DNA of 64,000 nt from Panopea generosa. Lineage: Eukaryota; Mollusca; Bivalvia; Adapedonta; Hiatellidae. Below are positions 33,021-47,600 of the stretch, one piece after another (position 1 is the stretch's first letter; every line of letters starts with the position of its first letter). A model generated the notes under the pieces. It searched no databases, was not told the origin of the DNA, and saw nothing but the letters and a program-made list of their open reading frames with translations. Location of the stretch: the NCBI GenBank assembly GCA_029582155.1, contig CM055907.1, forward strand, positions 13,981,992-14,045,991, written 5' to 3'. Position numbers and translations under genes: made by a program.

Positions 33021-34876
33021 TGTCATGCTATACTGGATGTTAACGTGGATTACTCAATATCACGGTCTATGATTATTGTTTGTTTACCCACAATTAGTTA
33101 ACATACAATGTTTATTTATGTTTGCGTGTATTAATAGTTTGTATGTGCTGTCTACGGCTACAAAATTCAAATATATGAATATACTTTACGCCCACTGCCA
33201 TAAAAACACCATCATAATTTAGATTGTTTACAAATATGCAATATAAATCAAATAATATCATATAGATGGACAAATAACAAACGATTATCGAGAGTTTGAG
33301 CAAAGCTAATAATGAATCAATAAACTAGTTATTCAGAAGACTAAATAATAAAAACAAATATTTATTAATTACAAATGATTACACAATTATGTAAACTATG
33401 TACAATGAGTGTTATTTAATTCTTATGTATGCATATCATGCCAGCTTATAAATATTTTTCCAAAGTGTCATCAGATAAATACAAAATTGTTCGTATTCAA
33501 AATGTAAATGCATGTATATGTTAATTCAAAAATGGCGCATGCCTTAATCTGGGTTGCGTTCTGATCGCTTTAACAGTTATTTTGTTTGCAAACGTTTGTT
33601 AACAGAACTAAACTAAACAACATGTCCGCTATAAACGTTTGCTAACAGAGCGTTTTGTGAGCTGTTATCGTGTGTGTTTAATCATGTGATTCAAAGAAAA
33701 ATGGAGGGACAGCGCCGATGTAGTCCGATTTTCATTTACATTTCGTTATTTTATTTGGTTATCGTTGGCATTTACAAACAGAGTTCACATAGTTAACCGT
33801 GCTGAACGCAGCCCTGCTTTAGTTTTAAATCATATATTAATGAAATTTAACCCCTTTACTTCATATGGACACATGCACTGTTTTCTGCTCTATCAGAATA
33901 GATAAGTAAAATGTATCTATTCATGGAAATTGACTATGTGTGGCTTTTGAGTTTGGAAGAGTCCAGTTAAAATGCCTATGAAGTAAAGAGTTGAACACTC
34001 GCACATGAATTGATCTGGTTCGATGTTTAAGCGTACTATAAAACAATCTTGAGATTGTATATGTAATGGTTTCTATTTACCGCATGCATAAATATTTAGT
34101 ACGCTTTTGAACATATCCGTTTCTCGATGTTCAAAATATTCATGTGTAGGAGTAACCCATGATTGCGATACAGTATATAAACAGCAATGTGCTACATTGT
34201 ATAAATATGTAATAAATTGGTTCAAAATATGTAATGTTATATTTTATATATAGTCTCTTATAATTCTTTATAGAATGGTGTGGCTAGTTGTTCAATGTAT
34301 TTTATATAGTGTATAAACTGTGTTTTAATCATGATGATACTTAAAAAAAGAAATATTTATCTACAATTGGCATCGCTATTATAATTACCTCATGTCTACG
34401 AAACTATATCGTCGGTCTCCATACCGTGCTACGCATTCCATCCGTGTGATAGTGGCCTTTTTATCAAACACAAAACATGTGTATAGTTATAATTAGCTAT
34501 GACACAGCTTAGACCAAATGATTCAAGCGATTATCACCTATAATCCCATCGCCTAACATTTCCCTTGACTTAACTGGATAGTGTACTGAACAGACATCTC
34601 TATATTATATCCTATTTGTTCTAATTAATTCTATAGCAGTTAAAGTACATTTCTGGATACATATAATTAACTAACTGTTACATTCTATTGCGGGTGACAG
34701 TGATATGTCTACATTCGGAACAGTATTATCAACCTCGAAATGAATTTAACAATCATTGGACAACAATTCCCCAGAGTGACAAAATCACTATCACCCTTAG
34801 CAAAACGTATTATGTATCCATTATGTACAAACTACGCTTGAGATAATATGATTTAAAACAACCAAGTGTATGTTTC
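33021..34876. other. Intergenic, nothing recognised
   Basis: AT-rich sequence between the convergent receptor gene (plus) and LRP-like gene (minus). No exon, repeat array or RNA is recognised. Confidence 0.5.
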
Positions 34877-35346
34877 TGTTGTTGTAGTTGTTGTTGTTGG
34901 TGTTGTAGTTGTTGTTTTTGTCGTAGTTGTTGTTGTTGTTATTGTTGTTGTTACTGTTGTCGCTGTCGCAGTTTTTGTTGTTGTAATTGCTGCTACTGCT
35001 GTTGCTGTTATTGTTATTGTTGTTGCTGTTGTTATTGTTGCTGTTGTTGTTGGTGGTGTTGTTGTTGGTGGTGGTGGTGTTATTGTTGTTGCTGCTGCTG
35101 CTGCTGTTGTTGTTGTTATTGCTTTTGTTGTTGGTGGTGGTTGTAGTGGTGGTTTTATTATTGTTGTTGCTGCTGCTGTTGTTGTTGTTGTTGTTGCTGC
35201 TGCTGCTGTTGTTGTTGTTGATATTGTTGCTGTTGTTGTTGTTGTTGGCGGTGGTGTTGTTGTTATTATTATTGTTGGTGATTTTGTTGTCTTGGCTGCT
35301 GCTGCTGTTGCTTTTGCTGTAGCTGCTGCTGTTGTTGTTGTTGCTT
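34877..35346. repeat. (GTT/GCT)n trinucleotide array in the LRP-like 3' region
   Basis: About 470 bp of ttg/ctg/gtg triplets. It begins about 60 bases beyond the LRP-like stop codon, so in the transcript it would be a CAA/CAG/CAC-rich 3' UTR. All frames through it are open (poly-Val, poly-Leu, or Asn/Ser/Thr on the other strand), which is a composition effect. AATAAA on the minus strand lies inside it at 35154-35159. Confidence 0.9.
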
Positions 35347-35407
35347 TCAAGCCGATACCCAATATTACCCAGCGTCACCGACAATGTTATGTGTCCTCTT
35401 TCTTCAT

Positions 35408-35603
35408 TTACATAGGAGAATATCTAACGATATTTCCGCTAGCACGCACATCTTCCGAACTACAATTAAACGAAGGGTTTTCTATTCCAGAATCGAAGTT
35501 CGGCTCGTCTTTACCTGGGTCGGGAAACGTTATCCGATAAAATGTATCTACCCGTGAAGTGTCCTCAACAAGCAAATCGTGTCGTATTGAAGTACGTCTG
35601 AAC
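35408..35603 (-). CDS. LRP-like cytoplasmic tail exon
   Basis: Acceptor ctttcag; 196 nt, entering in phase 2 and ending at TAA (35408-35410). It reads FRRTSIRHDLLVEDTSRVD, then FYRITFPDPGKDEPN, GIENPSFNCSSEDV and NIVRYSPM. The G-I-E-N-P-S-F motif matches the NPxF/NPxY class of sorting signals of the LDL-receptor family, and the early basic cluster is a normal stop-transfer. The exon was chosen because its phase joins the membrane-span exon exactly, creating Arg at the junction. Confidence 0.75.
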
Positions 35604-38600
35604 CTGAAAGAAAAATTTTATTATCTACTTTACATCTATAATGTTTAAAGTTAAATTTGTGATCTTGTGGTAGAGCACCGGCCCCACGATCGAACAGTTG
35701 TTGGTTCGATCCTCCGCCATGACTATATATGTGTGGTGTCTTGGGAAAGGCACTCTTTCCGCACATGCTTAGTACTGGCTCTACCAAGGAAGACTTCGAC
35801 CGTGATAGGTATGAGTTGTAATAAAGTGTTTCACAATAGAAGTAAAATAAATAAGATTAAACTAAACTAAAGTTTAATCGAGGTTTAACAACATGTTCAA
35901 CACATTTCAGGTTATATATGGCATTTCCGGTTGTATTTGTGGAGGGAGGTCTCAGAATGAATCTGAGTAGAACCACCGTCCTTCCACAAGTAACTGGCAA
36001 ACTTTTTCACATAAAGATTTTGGAGCGAGCGGAACTCTAACCTACGACCCTAGAGGTAAGTGATTTTGAGACGACGCCTTAGACCACACCGCCTCGTAGG
36101 ACCCTCTTCAAAGTTTCAATACAGGCCATGCTTTAAGTTGTGTTCAGCATTTTAATTTATTTCCACAATATTTAACAGAAATTTAAATGAAAATGGCAAA
36201 GATAAATTAGATGTTATACTTCACAAAACTATAGACAATGAATGTATAAACAAAAAGAGAGATTTTGTTACAAAGTATAAAAGTATTCTGTTTGATACGT
36301 AAACTAAAAAGACAGGGAAAATGTTTGACTATATGAATGGACTCTTCCATAACCTTTTTCTCATGTTTCATTAATTGACCTGACACGAGAGCGACTAAAG
36401 CTCCGCCCACTGGCCACGTGGCGTTGTTTGTCCAAGTAAATACAATGTAATACGATGTAGTGTTCACTTAGATACGGTTCGATTGTCTAAGGAAAATGGC
36501 AGTGTAGCAACCAATTTCGATTGCTAATTGGATTATTATCTTGTTTGACAGCCCGCGTCAGGTCAGCTAATCTTGAATGACATATTTACATATATATATC
36601 TTTATTTAAGTCTCATCTATGTACAAACATATAAATAAAACATACAGTAACACATACAACGTACATAGCCATTCAATATTAAAATTACAAGAGACTATCG
36701 CCATAATATTAACTGACATAAAATATATACAACTATCACAGATTATTCATGCATTATTTTTGAAAAAGATGTATACTATAAAGCATTATACACTAAGAAT
36801 TGAGACACCGGCGCTAATCTTGGCTCGAGACCTAAAAGATTATTAAAATAACTTTTGTTAAATCGTGAAAGGAAAAATAAATGCAAATGCATCGTTATAT
36901 AGTCAAAAGTTTTTTAAAAAATATTTTAAAAGATCAGTTATCACCCCAGATCAGATCTGGAATGACATGATTAGCACCGATTTCTCAACATAATATAAAA
37001 TTAATTTGTTTTACATTTAAGATATAATACATTATTTATATAAAATATTTCTACGTTTTTGTAGTATTGTAAAACAGGTTTAACATGTAACTGACTGGTA
37101 TTAACGTCTTACTGCTCCTAGGACATAATCCAACATTTAAGAACTAATTCCTTTGTTAGAATTCATGTTAAACCACATTTTTAAAAAGCTGTATACAATG
37201 ATTGCTTTGATTTAGTCTCCTTCATATGATAATTCTTAAGATCACATACCTCATGACACCAATATGGAAACTAACTTTATAAGATTTTATATTCCGTTCT
37301 AATCCATATTTGTTCCTAAACTTATGTGTATATATGTACATTTGAATGAATAAATATGTTTAAACCAAGACGACAATATGATTAAACATATATTGATGAT
37401 GATGATAATAAGTTTATTTATCGTCGCCTCCGATTTCCCATATGGGCAATGCCTCCAGAAGAGTATTAGTAATTTCAGATTATTGGAGGAAAGTGCAGAG
37501 AATACAGTTTTTGTAGCGTCCCTGGTTCTTTAACATGCCTAGTGTTAAGCACCGATACATGGGACCTCAGTTTTTGTTAAAGTCTCATCCGAAAGTATTT
37601 TTTTAATTGGAGGAGCGTGGTATCAAACCTGCAACCCCTGGGTTCGCAGTCCAATGCCTTAACTACATATATCGGTAAAATAACGTACCTTTTATAAACA
37701 TACACCGCACCGAATGCTATTACCAACACAGCTATGACGCCGAGAACAGATAAACCAATAGCCATTGCTGGACTCTCTGGAAACAAAGGGTCACAATAAA
37801 CTTATGTATTCTTATAATAAAGCATAAAAACTAATCTTGAAATATTAAATATCACCGAAATGACACACTTTCTAACTCAACAAAACAGTTAAGATCTATC
37901 TTTTGTGATACACATATCTAATGTACAAGTCAGTTGAACGTTTGAGTTTAACCACCGATAACATTGTCAAAAGATAATATACGTACGCCAAAATTGATGC
38001 TGTTGTTTTTTTTAAATTTCAAACATTAAATGGTGGTACATTTAGTCACCCATTTAATCATCCCGTGATAGGTGTATCAAGGTCGGGGCGAGCCATCCCG
38101 CTATACACCTTACAAAGTTACATATAATATGAAATAAATATAGTTGTTAAAGTTGTAATAGAAAAGTATGTGTTGTTTTTTTCTTTTGAAAATTATGTTG
38201 AAATATATTTAGTTTAGTGTTTAATCTCATTTGACAACCAATGAAATCGCTTCAATTTTTAAAATTGTGTCGCTCTTGTTTGTTAAAACAGCCTACAAAA
38301 TAATTTATTTATTAAGTTCGTTCTAAATTATTAAGAAGTTCGTTATTCCTGCCCACGCTATAATGGCATTGTACAGACTCCGCCCTTGATTCAATTCTGA
38401 GCGAGTCATCTATAAACTACAAAGCTTTGCGAGCTATGCTTAGAAACGGCCTTAGCAAACGTCAACTTTCAAACGTCAACCATCGCATCATTCATCGTAG
38501 CTCCTGCCCAAAGTCAGTCAAATGACGTCAAACTGTCAGTCAAATGATGTTTAACACTTATCTCCCTGCGGTCGCTCCCTTTGGGTTTCTTAATTGCTAA

Positions 38601-41600
38601 ATTTTTGTATAATGAACACTATCACTAAAATTTAATATTTGATCGTATTACCACATTCTTCTGATTAAAAGAAAATTTATTATGAATTTTCAAAAACGTA
38701 ATATGATTTCTTTATATCGTTACGAGCAATCAGAACTGGTTCTACACTGTTAACTATAGTTTTGTTAAAGATAGTTAAAGATAGTTAGAGATAGTTTTGT
38801 TAAAGATAGTTAAGACAAAAACGTATGTAACTATTTACCTTCTTTCATTTTGCATATGGCTTTTAGCAGATGAAATACTATTATATACGACTTTTCAATC
38901 CGCGAATGTTAAAAATAGTGAAAATAAGGTCAAACGGTCTAATGTAAGTCTTCGGAAAACGCCATGGTGGTAGCTGACCATTTGAATAATGCTTAAATAA
39001 TTCAAATTCTAACAAAAACCTATGTAACTATTTACCTCTTTCATTTTGCATATGACTTTTAGCAGATGAAACATGGACATCTATTTCTGCAACATAACCA
39101 AAGTATCAACATTACACAAAACCTAAAAGCAATTTATAAAGAAAAGACAAGGTTAGTGCCTTTCCGTACAAAGTTTATTAGGTGAGGCTTAGAAAACGCA
39201 ACAATTGCGAGGCTCTGCCGAGCCATTCATGCATTTTCGTGCTGAACCTTATAAACTTTATAGAAAAAGACATTTTATTTGTACTGTTAGATAAGCAAGT
39301 AACGTTTTGAAAGAATAAAGGATTGAGCTAGCAGAACTAAGCTTCTAATTATTAACTAAAAATAAAAATTAAGTATGTTTATTTGTTATGTATTTTAATA
39401 AATTAACAAAAAAAAACAATAATATGTAATTGTTTTCTTACCATATCTGTCGTAATTAACTAGTAAAAATTAAAATAAATTAAAACAAACAAGTTGTTAT
39501 CAGTCGAAAGTGCCAGCTTCAGTCGCAACATCTCGGACAATAAAATTTACACGAAGAAATCCAAGTAATATGAAATTGATGTTTATTTGGATACCCCATT
39601 ATTATATCTAATAATGACTTGTGATAGGATGAAAGCGTTTACAAATCTCTCTCTCTCTTAATTTCATATTATCTTTATCGGAAATGTCAAACATGTAAAC
39701 AATAGCTCAAAGTCGGTCCTCTCTTTTAAGAAATACACATTTATATAGTTATTTATTTACTCGCCTTTTAAAAAAAATAGTAGGAGTCTTTAGGAATGGT
39801 TTCAACAATACTATGAAGTTAACCCATTTATTTACGATTATTTTTGTTATTACAAAAAATGTGCATTTCGGAAGTTAAACGAGTCTTTAAGACTATCATT
39901 CAACGATAGTCCATAATATGTAATAAAAGAGTCATGTTCGAAGGAATGCTATAAAGAAAAGCATATATTTAGTGATACATATCAATATGCTAGTCTCACA
40001 TTAAGTACATTTTCGTTCAAACTGTATATATTTACAATACGTGGCCGAGTGGTCTAATGCACCGTCTCAAGATCATTTATCGCTCACCAATAAGTCCCTC
40101 TCGCTCCAAAAACTTCATGTGAGAAAGTTTACCAGTTACTTGCGGAAAGACAGCGGTTCTACTCAGATTCATTCTGAAGTCTACCTTAAACAAATATAAC
40201 CTGAAATGTGTTGAAAATGGCGTAGAAATATATATATATAAAAATAAAATGATATACATATATCATGCGTCATACCATTCATTTCCCTGCAGGGAACATT
40301 GCCGTGTTTTCCTTCGTCTGAGCATGCGCACTTGTAGTCTTTTTTAGAAATCGGCAAACATAAGTGGCTGCAGGTACTTTGTAGGCATTTACTAAAAGCT
40401 GATAAAAGAGATAATATTGTCATGTCATTAACAGTATAACTTTGAACTCGACAAACTTGATATTGTTCACATACATTGTTTGCTGTTCGGTAAAATATTC
40501 GTTTGAGTTCAGTACAAATATCTTATTTCGAATCTTATTTAATTTGTCTGATAGGTAATTAAGATCTCCTTATTATATGCCCTTTAAATCATTGTGCATA
40601 AAGCAATGGATATGTACTAACTTTCATTTAAATCCAGACAGGAATAAGCATGAAACAAACTTTTTTGAAATTCACCACCTACTAAGTCAAAATTCACAAT
40701 TACATTAGGGTCAGGTATGTAAACTATTTGCAGCGTTTGAAAGTGTTATTCCATGCCTGGTTAACGTTCGAATAAAAATGCATCAAAATATGTGGATGAG
40801 AAAGACGTCTTGTTTTTTAAACAAACATCATACATATTGAATTGGGTCAAGGTCAATGAGGTCGGGAAGTATCGCATTGTTACTGATGCAATTGTGAATT
40901 TTGACTTTGCCAGTGGTACATTTAAAAAATGTTAACATGCTTATTCCTGTCTGAATTTAGATGAAATTATCTGAAAATATGCCCAATGAATTTGTTCAAT
41001 AGAGTGTAAATTAAAATATCGAATTTGCAAACTCGTGTTGACGAAATGTCAATATATGCAGGTAACCGATTACAACTTTTGTTGAGTGTACTTTACTATT
41101 GCAATGAAACATATCCGTCGTGGGTTCGATTCCCCGCACCACTAAATGTGAGATGTCCTGTAGTAAAAAAAATAGAAAAACTATACCCAACAGGAGATGC
41201 AGTATTTAAAAGACGCCTCCACAAAAGCAGTTTGAACGCAATTAATATACAGAATACTTAAAACTGGAATAAAAAGTACAATGCATATATAGATAAGAAG
41301 TGACAACAGCGGTCAACGCTTTCGAATGGCCAGTAACAAAAACGCCACTGGGGAGCTCAGACCTCGATAACAGATGCACCCAACCTCTCTCCTTCCCCCG
41401 GCGTCACATCATAAAACGAGATATTGTAATCGAATGTATAACCCGTCAGACTAGAATTTTACTTTTACAAATACGACAGCATCCACATGTGTATATTGTA
41501 AAACAAAGAAATGCTCAGTACCAAATATATATTTCAAACATAAAAGAAAATGATGCTATATGAAGAACACTTTATCCGCATATTAATAATCGTTATACAC

Positions 41601-44600
41601 AAGAAGACTTCAAGGGTGACTCGATTGGTGTAAAACAAACCGTTTAAAACAATAAAAAAACACAATAAAATTATACAGTTAGTGACGAAGAAAGTGCTAA
41701 CGTTATGGACAAGTATATGGAGCATTCAGGTATCACTACAAAGTTGAATTTTGTTCTTGGTTCTATATAAAATAAGGTCTAAGATTTCAACGTTAAAATT
41801 TTTTTCCCATAGACTATTTTTTAAAGTATTCTTTACATAGCAGGAATGTATCTGTACATAAAATTGGTTATATAAATTAAGGTCTCACTACACAGTTGAA
41901 TTTTGAGCTTGGTTCTATATAAAATAAGGTCTCACTACACAGCTGAATTTAGTTCTTGGTTCTATATAAAATAAGGTCTCCCTACACAGTTGAATTTTGA
42001 GCTTGGTTCTATATGAAATAAGGTCTCACTACACAGCTGAATTTTTAGCTTGGTTCTATATAAAATAATATCTCACTACGCAGTTGAATTTTTTTCTTGG
42101 TTCTATCTAACAGAAGGTCTCACTATACAGTTGAATTTTGTTTTTGGATCTATATGAAATAAGGTCTCACTACACAGTTGAGATTTGATCTTGGTTCTAT
42201 ATAAAATAAGGTCTCACTACACAGTTGAATTTTGATCTTGGCTCTATATAAAATAAGGTTTCACTACACAGATGAATTTTGTTCTTGGTTCTATATAACA
42301 GAAGGTCTCACTATACAGTTGAATTTTGATTTTGGTTTTATATAAAATAAGGTCTCACTACACAGATGATTTTTGATCTTGGTTCTATATAAAACAAGGT
42401 CTCACTACACAGTTGAATTTTGAGCTTGGTTCTATATAACAGAAGGTCTCACTACACAGTTGAATTTTGATTTTGGTTCTATATAACAGAAGGTCTCACT
42501 ACACAGTTGAATTTTGAACTTGGTTCTATATAAAATAAGGTCTCACTACACATTGGAATTTGTTCTTGGTTCTATAAAACGTAAGTCTCACTACACAGTT
42601 GAATTTCGTTTTTGGTTCTATAAAACATAAGGTCTCACTACACAGTTGAATTTTATTTTTGGTTCCATATAAAATAAGGTCTCACTACACTGATGAATTT
42701 TATCTTTGTTCTATATCAAATAAGGTCTCACTACACAGTTGAATTTTGAGCTTGGTTCTATATAACAGAAGATCTCACTACACAGTTGAATTTTGTTCTT
42801 GGTTCTATATAACAGAAGGTCTGACTTCACAGGAAAAATTTTTTTTTGATTCTTTATAAAACAAGGTCTAACTACACAGTTGAATTTTGTTTTTGGTTCT
42901 ATATAAAATAAGGTCTCACTACACAGTTGAATTTTGATCTTGGCTCTATTTAAAATAAGGTTTCACTACACAGATGAATTTTGTTCTGTTTCTATATACT
43001 AGAAGGTCTCACTATACAGTTGAATTTTGTTTTTGGTTCTATATAAAATAAGGTCTCACTACACTGATGATTTTTGACCTTGGTTCTATATAAAATAAGG
43101 TCTCACTACACAGTTGAATTTTGAGTTTTGTTCTATATAACAGAAGGACTCACTACACAGTTGAATTTTGAGCTTGGTTTTATATAACAGAAGGTCTCAT
43201 TACACAGTTGAATTTTGTTTTTGGTTTTATATAAAATAAGGTCTCACTACACAGTTGAATTTTGAGCTTGGTTCTATATAACAGAAGGTCTCACTACACA
43301 GTTGAATTTTGTTCTTGGTTCTATATAACAGAAGGTCTCACTTCACAGGAAAATTTTGTTTTTGATTCTTTATAAAACAAGGTCTAACTACACAGTTGAA
43401 TTTTGTTTTTGGTTCTATATAAAATAAGGTCTCACTACACAGTTAAATTTTGATATTGGCTCTATTTAAAATAAGGTTTCACTACACAGATGAATTTTGT
43501 TCTTGGTTCTTTATAACAGAAGGTCTCACTATACAGTTGAATTTTGTTTTTGGTTCTATATAAAATAAGGTCTCACTACACAGATGATTTTTGATCTTGG
43601 TTCTATATAAAATAAGGTCTCACTACACAGTTGAATTTTGAGCTTTGTTCTATATAACAGAAGGTCTCACTACACAGTTGAAATTTGTTTTTGGTTCTAT
43701 ATAACAGAAGGTCTCATTACACAATTGAATTTTGTTTTTGGTTCTATATATAAAAAGGTCTCACTACACAGTTGAACTTTGAACTTAGTTCTATATCAAA
43801 TAAGGTCTCACTACACAGTTGAATTTTGTTCTTGGTTCTATAAAACGTAAGTCTCACTACACAGTTGAATTTCGTTTTTGGTTCTATATAAAATACGTAT
43901 CACTTCACTGATGATTTTTTATCTTGATTCTTTATAAAATAAGGTCTCACTACACAGTTGAATTTTGAGCTTGGTTCTATATAACAGAAGGTCTCACTAC
44001 ACAGTTGAATTTTGTTCTTGGTTCTATATAACAGAAGGTCTCACTACACAGGAAAATTTTGTTTTTTATTCTATATAAAACAAAGTCTCACTACACAGTT
44101 GAATTTTGTTTTTGGTTCTATATAACAGAAGGTCTCACTACACAGTTGCATTTTGAGCTTGGTTCTATATAAAATAAGGTCTCACTACACAGTTGAATTC
44201 TGTTCTTGGTTCTATAAAACATAAGATATCACTATACAGTTGAATTTTGTTTTTGGTTCTATATAAAATAAGGTCTCACTACATAGATTAATTTTTATCT
44301 TGGTTCTATATAAAATAAGGTCTCACTACACAGTTGAATTTTGTTCTTGGTTCTATAAAACGTAAGTCTCACTACACAGTTGAATTTCGTTTTTGGTTCT
44401 ATAAAACATAAGGTCTCACTACACAGTTGAATTTTGTTTTTGGTTCCATATAAAATAAGGTCTCACTACACTGATGATTTTTATCTTGGTTCTATATAAA
44501 ATAAGGTCTCACTACACAGTTGAATTTTGAGCTTGGTTCTGTATAACAGAAGGTCTCACTACACAGTTGAATTTTGTTCTTGGTCCTATATAACAGAAGG

Positions 44601-47600
44601 TCTCACTTCACAGGAAAATTATTGTTTTTGATTCTATATAAAACGAGGTCTAACTACACAGTTGAATTTTGTTTTTGGTTCTATATAAAATGAGGTCTCA
44701 CTACACAGTTGAATTTTGATCTTGGCTCTATATAAAATAAAGTTTCACTACACAGATGAATTTTGTTCTTAGTTCTATATAACAGGATGTCTCACTATAC
44801 AGTTGAATTTTGTTTTTGGTTCTATATAAAATAAGGTCTCACTACACAGATGATTTTTGATCTTGGTTCTATATAAAATAAGGTCTCACTACACAGTTGA
44901 ATTTTGATCTTGGTTCTATATAACAGAAGGTCTCACTACACAGTTGAATTTTGTTTTTGGTTCTATATAACAGAAGGTCTCATTACACAGTTGAATTTTG
45001 TTTTTGGTTCTATATAAAATAAGGTCTCACTACCGAGTTGAATTTTGAACTTGGTTCTATATCAAATAAGGTCTCACTACACAGTTGAATTTTGTTCTTG
45101 GTTCTATCAAACGTAAGTCTCACTACACAGTTGAATTTTGTTTTTGGTTCTATATAAAATAAGGTCTCACTACACAGTTGAATTTTGAGCTTGGTTCTAT
45201 ATAAAATAAGGTCTCCCTACACAGTTGAATTCTGTTCTTGGTTCTATAAAACATAAGATATTACTATACAGTTGAATTTTGTTTTTGGTTCTTTATAAAA
45301 TAAGGTCTCACTACATAGATTAATTTTTATCTTGGTTCTATATAAAATAAGGTCTCACTTCACAGCTGAATTTTGTTTTTGGTTCTAAATAAAATAAGGT
45401 CTCACTTCACAGCTGAATTTTGTTCTTGGTTCTATATAAAATATTGTCTCACTACACAGCTGAAATTTGTTCTTGGTTCTATATAAAATAAGGTCTCACT
45501 ACACAATTGAGATTTGATCTTGATTCTATATAAAATAAGGTCTCACTACATCGATGAAAATAGGGTCTCACTACGCAGTTGAATTTTGTTCTTGGTTCTA
45601 TATAAAATAAGGTCTCACTACACATCTGAATTTTGAGCTTGGTTCTATAGAAAATAATGTCTCACTACACAGCTGAATTTTAATCTTGGTTTATATAAAA
45701 TAAGTTCTCACTACACAGTTTATTTTTGTTTTTTGTTATACATCAAAAAATATCTCAATACACAGTTGAATTTTGTTCTGGTTCTATATAAGCAACAACC
45801 TGTCTTAAATGGACACTTTTGGTTATTCCCTTGACGGGCTGCTTAAGACAGGTTTGACAGTACTCGGTAATTAAAAATAGGGGTATTTTAAACAACGTAA
45901 CTGATATTTAAATAAGATGGTACAGTAATTTGAAATAGATTACCAGTTCTAATGTTCTTTTTCGGGTATGCAACGATTCCATTCAATCATGCAAATTGTG
46001 GTGGACCAACTTGCTATAAAGATTTCTTTCCATTTATGTTTATTCTACGAACATACCTGTAATACCAAAATTGACAATTATTCAGGATGGGATGTTGCAA
46101 TGTACAATGAACTGCAACACTGTCACAGGAGTTATATCAAACACTTATAGTGTACATGTGGAATGACATCACATCCAATAGTAAATTTCACAGATTGAAT
46201 TGCTTCAATTTCTGATGGATAAAAGAGCATTGTGCAATCTTAAATCATTGTAGTTGTTATGGAATACTGGTTGTTTTCTCCGTGTCAAAGACATACTGTC
46301 CATACAAATAAGGAGTTCAACTGACTAATTGAAATGCAGACAGGTAAGCATCATGCTAAATGTAATTGAGACTTGCATATAAACAGTATGAAACGAATGC
46401 ACAAAACTTGATTTTTTAAGTATAAGAATCGGCAGTGAAGAGTGTAAATATATATACCTGACGTGGGCTGTCAATCAGAAGCATCGATAATCCAATCAGC
46501 GATCAATGTTGGTTGCTACGACACCACAAGAAAGCTATGCCGAAGCAAACACTACATTGTATTTACTTGGACAAAGAAGGTTTGTGGTCAGCGGACGGGA
46601 GTAATACTTGTTGTTACACAAAGTCAATTATAATAAGCATTTTGCAGTAACAATAACAGCCCATTAAAATGTTACTGTATGTAGGTGTAATCCTAAATAA
46701 GTACAAATAATTTATAAAATACAAAGCATCGAGTTATCAACAAAAAAGGATGCAACAATACTGCAAACGTGCCACTGCGGAGTAAAATCTGGTCACTGTC
46801 GCACACTTATATTGCAATAAAAGGTTTTCTGTGTTCGAGAAGTCCAGGGCGCGGACGGTATCCAATCATTTACATGTACGACAGAACGGTGGTTCAACTC
46901 AGATTCATACTCGGGTCTACCTCAACTAATAAAAATGTAACGTGCGATGTGTTTAAAGGGAATATACCAGGATTTTTTCAAAATTTTAAAGTTGGTTAAA
47001 AACATTTGTTTTTCAATATACCAGACCTATATATACTCACTGAACCCGTATTGCCGAACAAACGTATACAATAATACATTGAAAAGGGATTCGCAGACCT
47101 TCTAAAACCAGTCAAACCTGTGTAAGCGGTCACCTCTATTAAGCAGCCATTTGTCTTAAGCAGCCATATTTTCTATTTCCCATTTCTATGTTTTCAGAGT
47201 AAATTAACCTGTATTAAGCAACAACCTTTCTTAAAATGTCAATTTTGCCCCTTCTTTTGACTGGCTTCCTCAGACAGGTTTCCCTGTAAGTGCAACATTG
47301 ACGTTCATGTAAACCTACACACTACTATCTGTCTATCTACTCATACTGCAACACCCTTTTGCGATGACCACGTGCAGGCAGAACGTGTACAGGATTACTG
47401 GCACTTGCATCACTGATTGACAAATAGTTCAGTGAGATATTTCATGTACACTGGGTATGACTCTCGCTGTACACGGGTCGACTGCTTTAAATTGTCTCCG
47501 AAGGATTCCATGCTTTCACAGTCCCTTGCCAAAGCAGGTACTGTGGAAATGCGTTTGAAAATTTCCGAACGAAACTAGGAACACGTATGCTTAACCAGAA

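Noticed and set aside
34821-35540. Frames of up to 224 codons, poly-Val, poly-Leu or Asn/Ser/Thr-rich
   Set aside because: They are reading frames through a trinucleotide array. The only supported coding here is the minus-strand tail exon 35408-35603.
36207-36467. 86-codon minus-strand frame
   Set aside because: Half of it is MITE-P sequence; no family resemblance.
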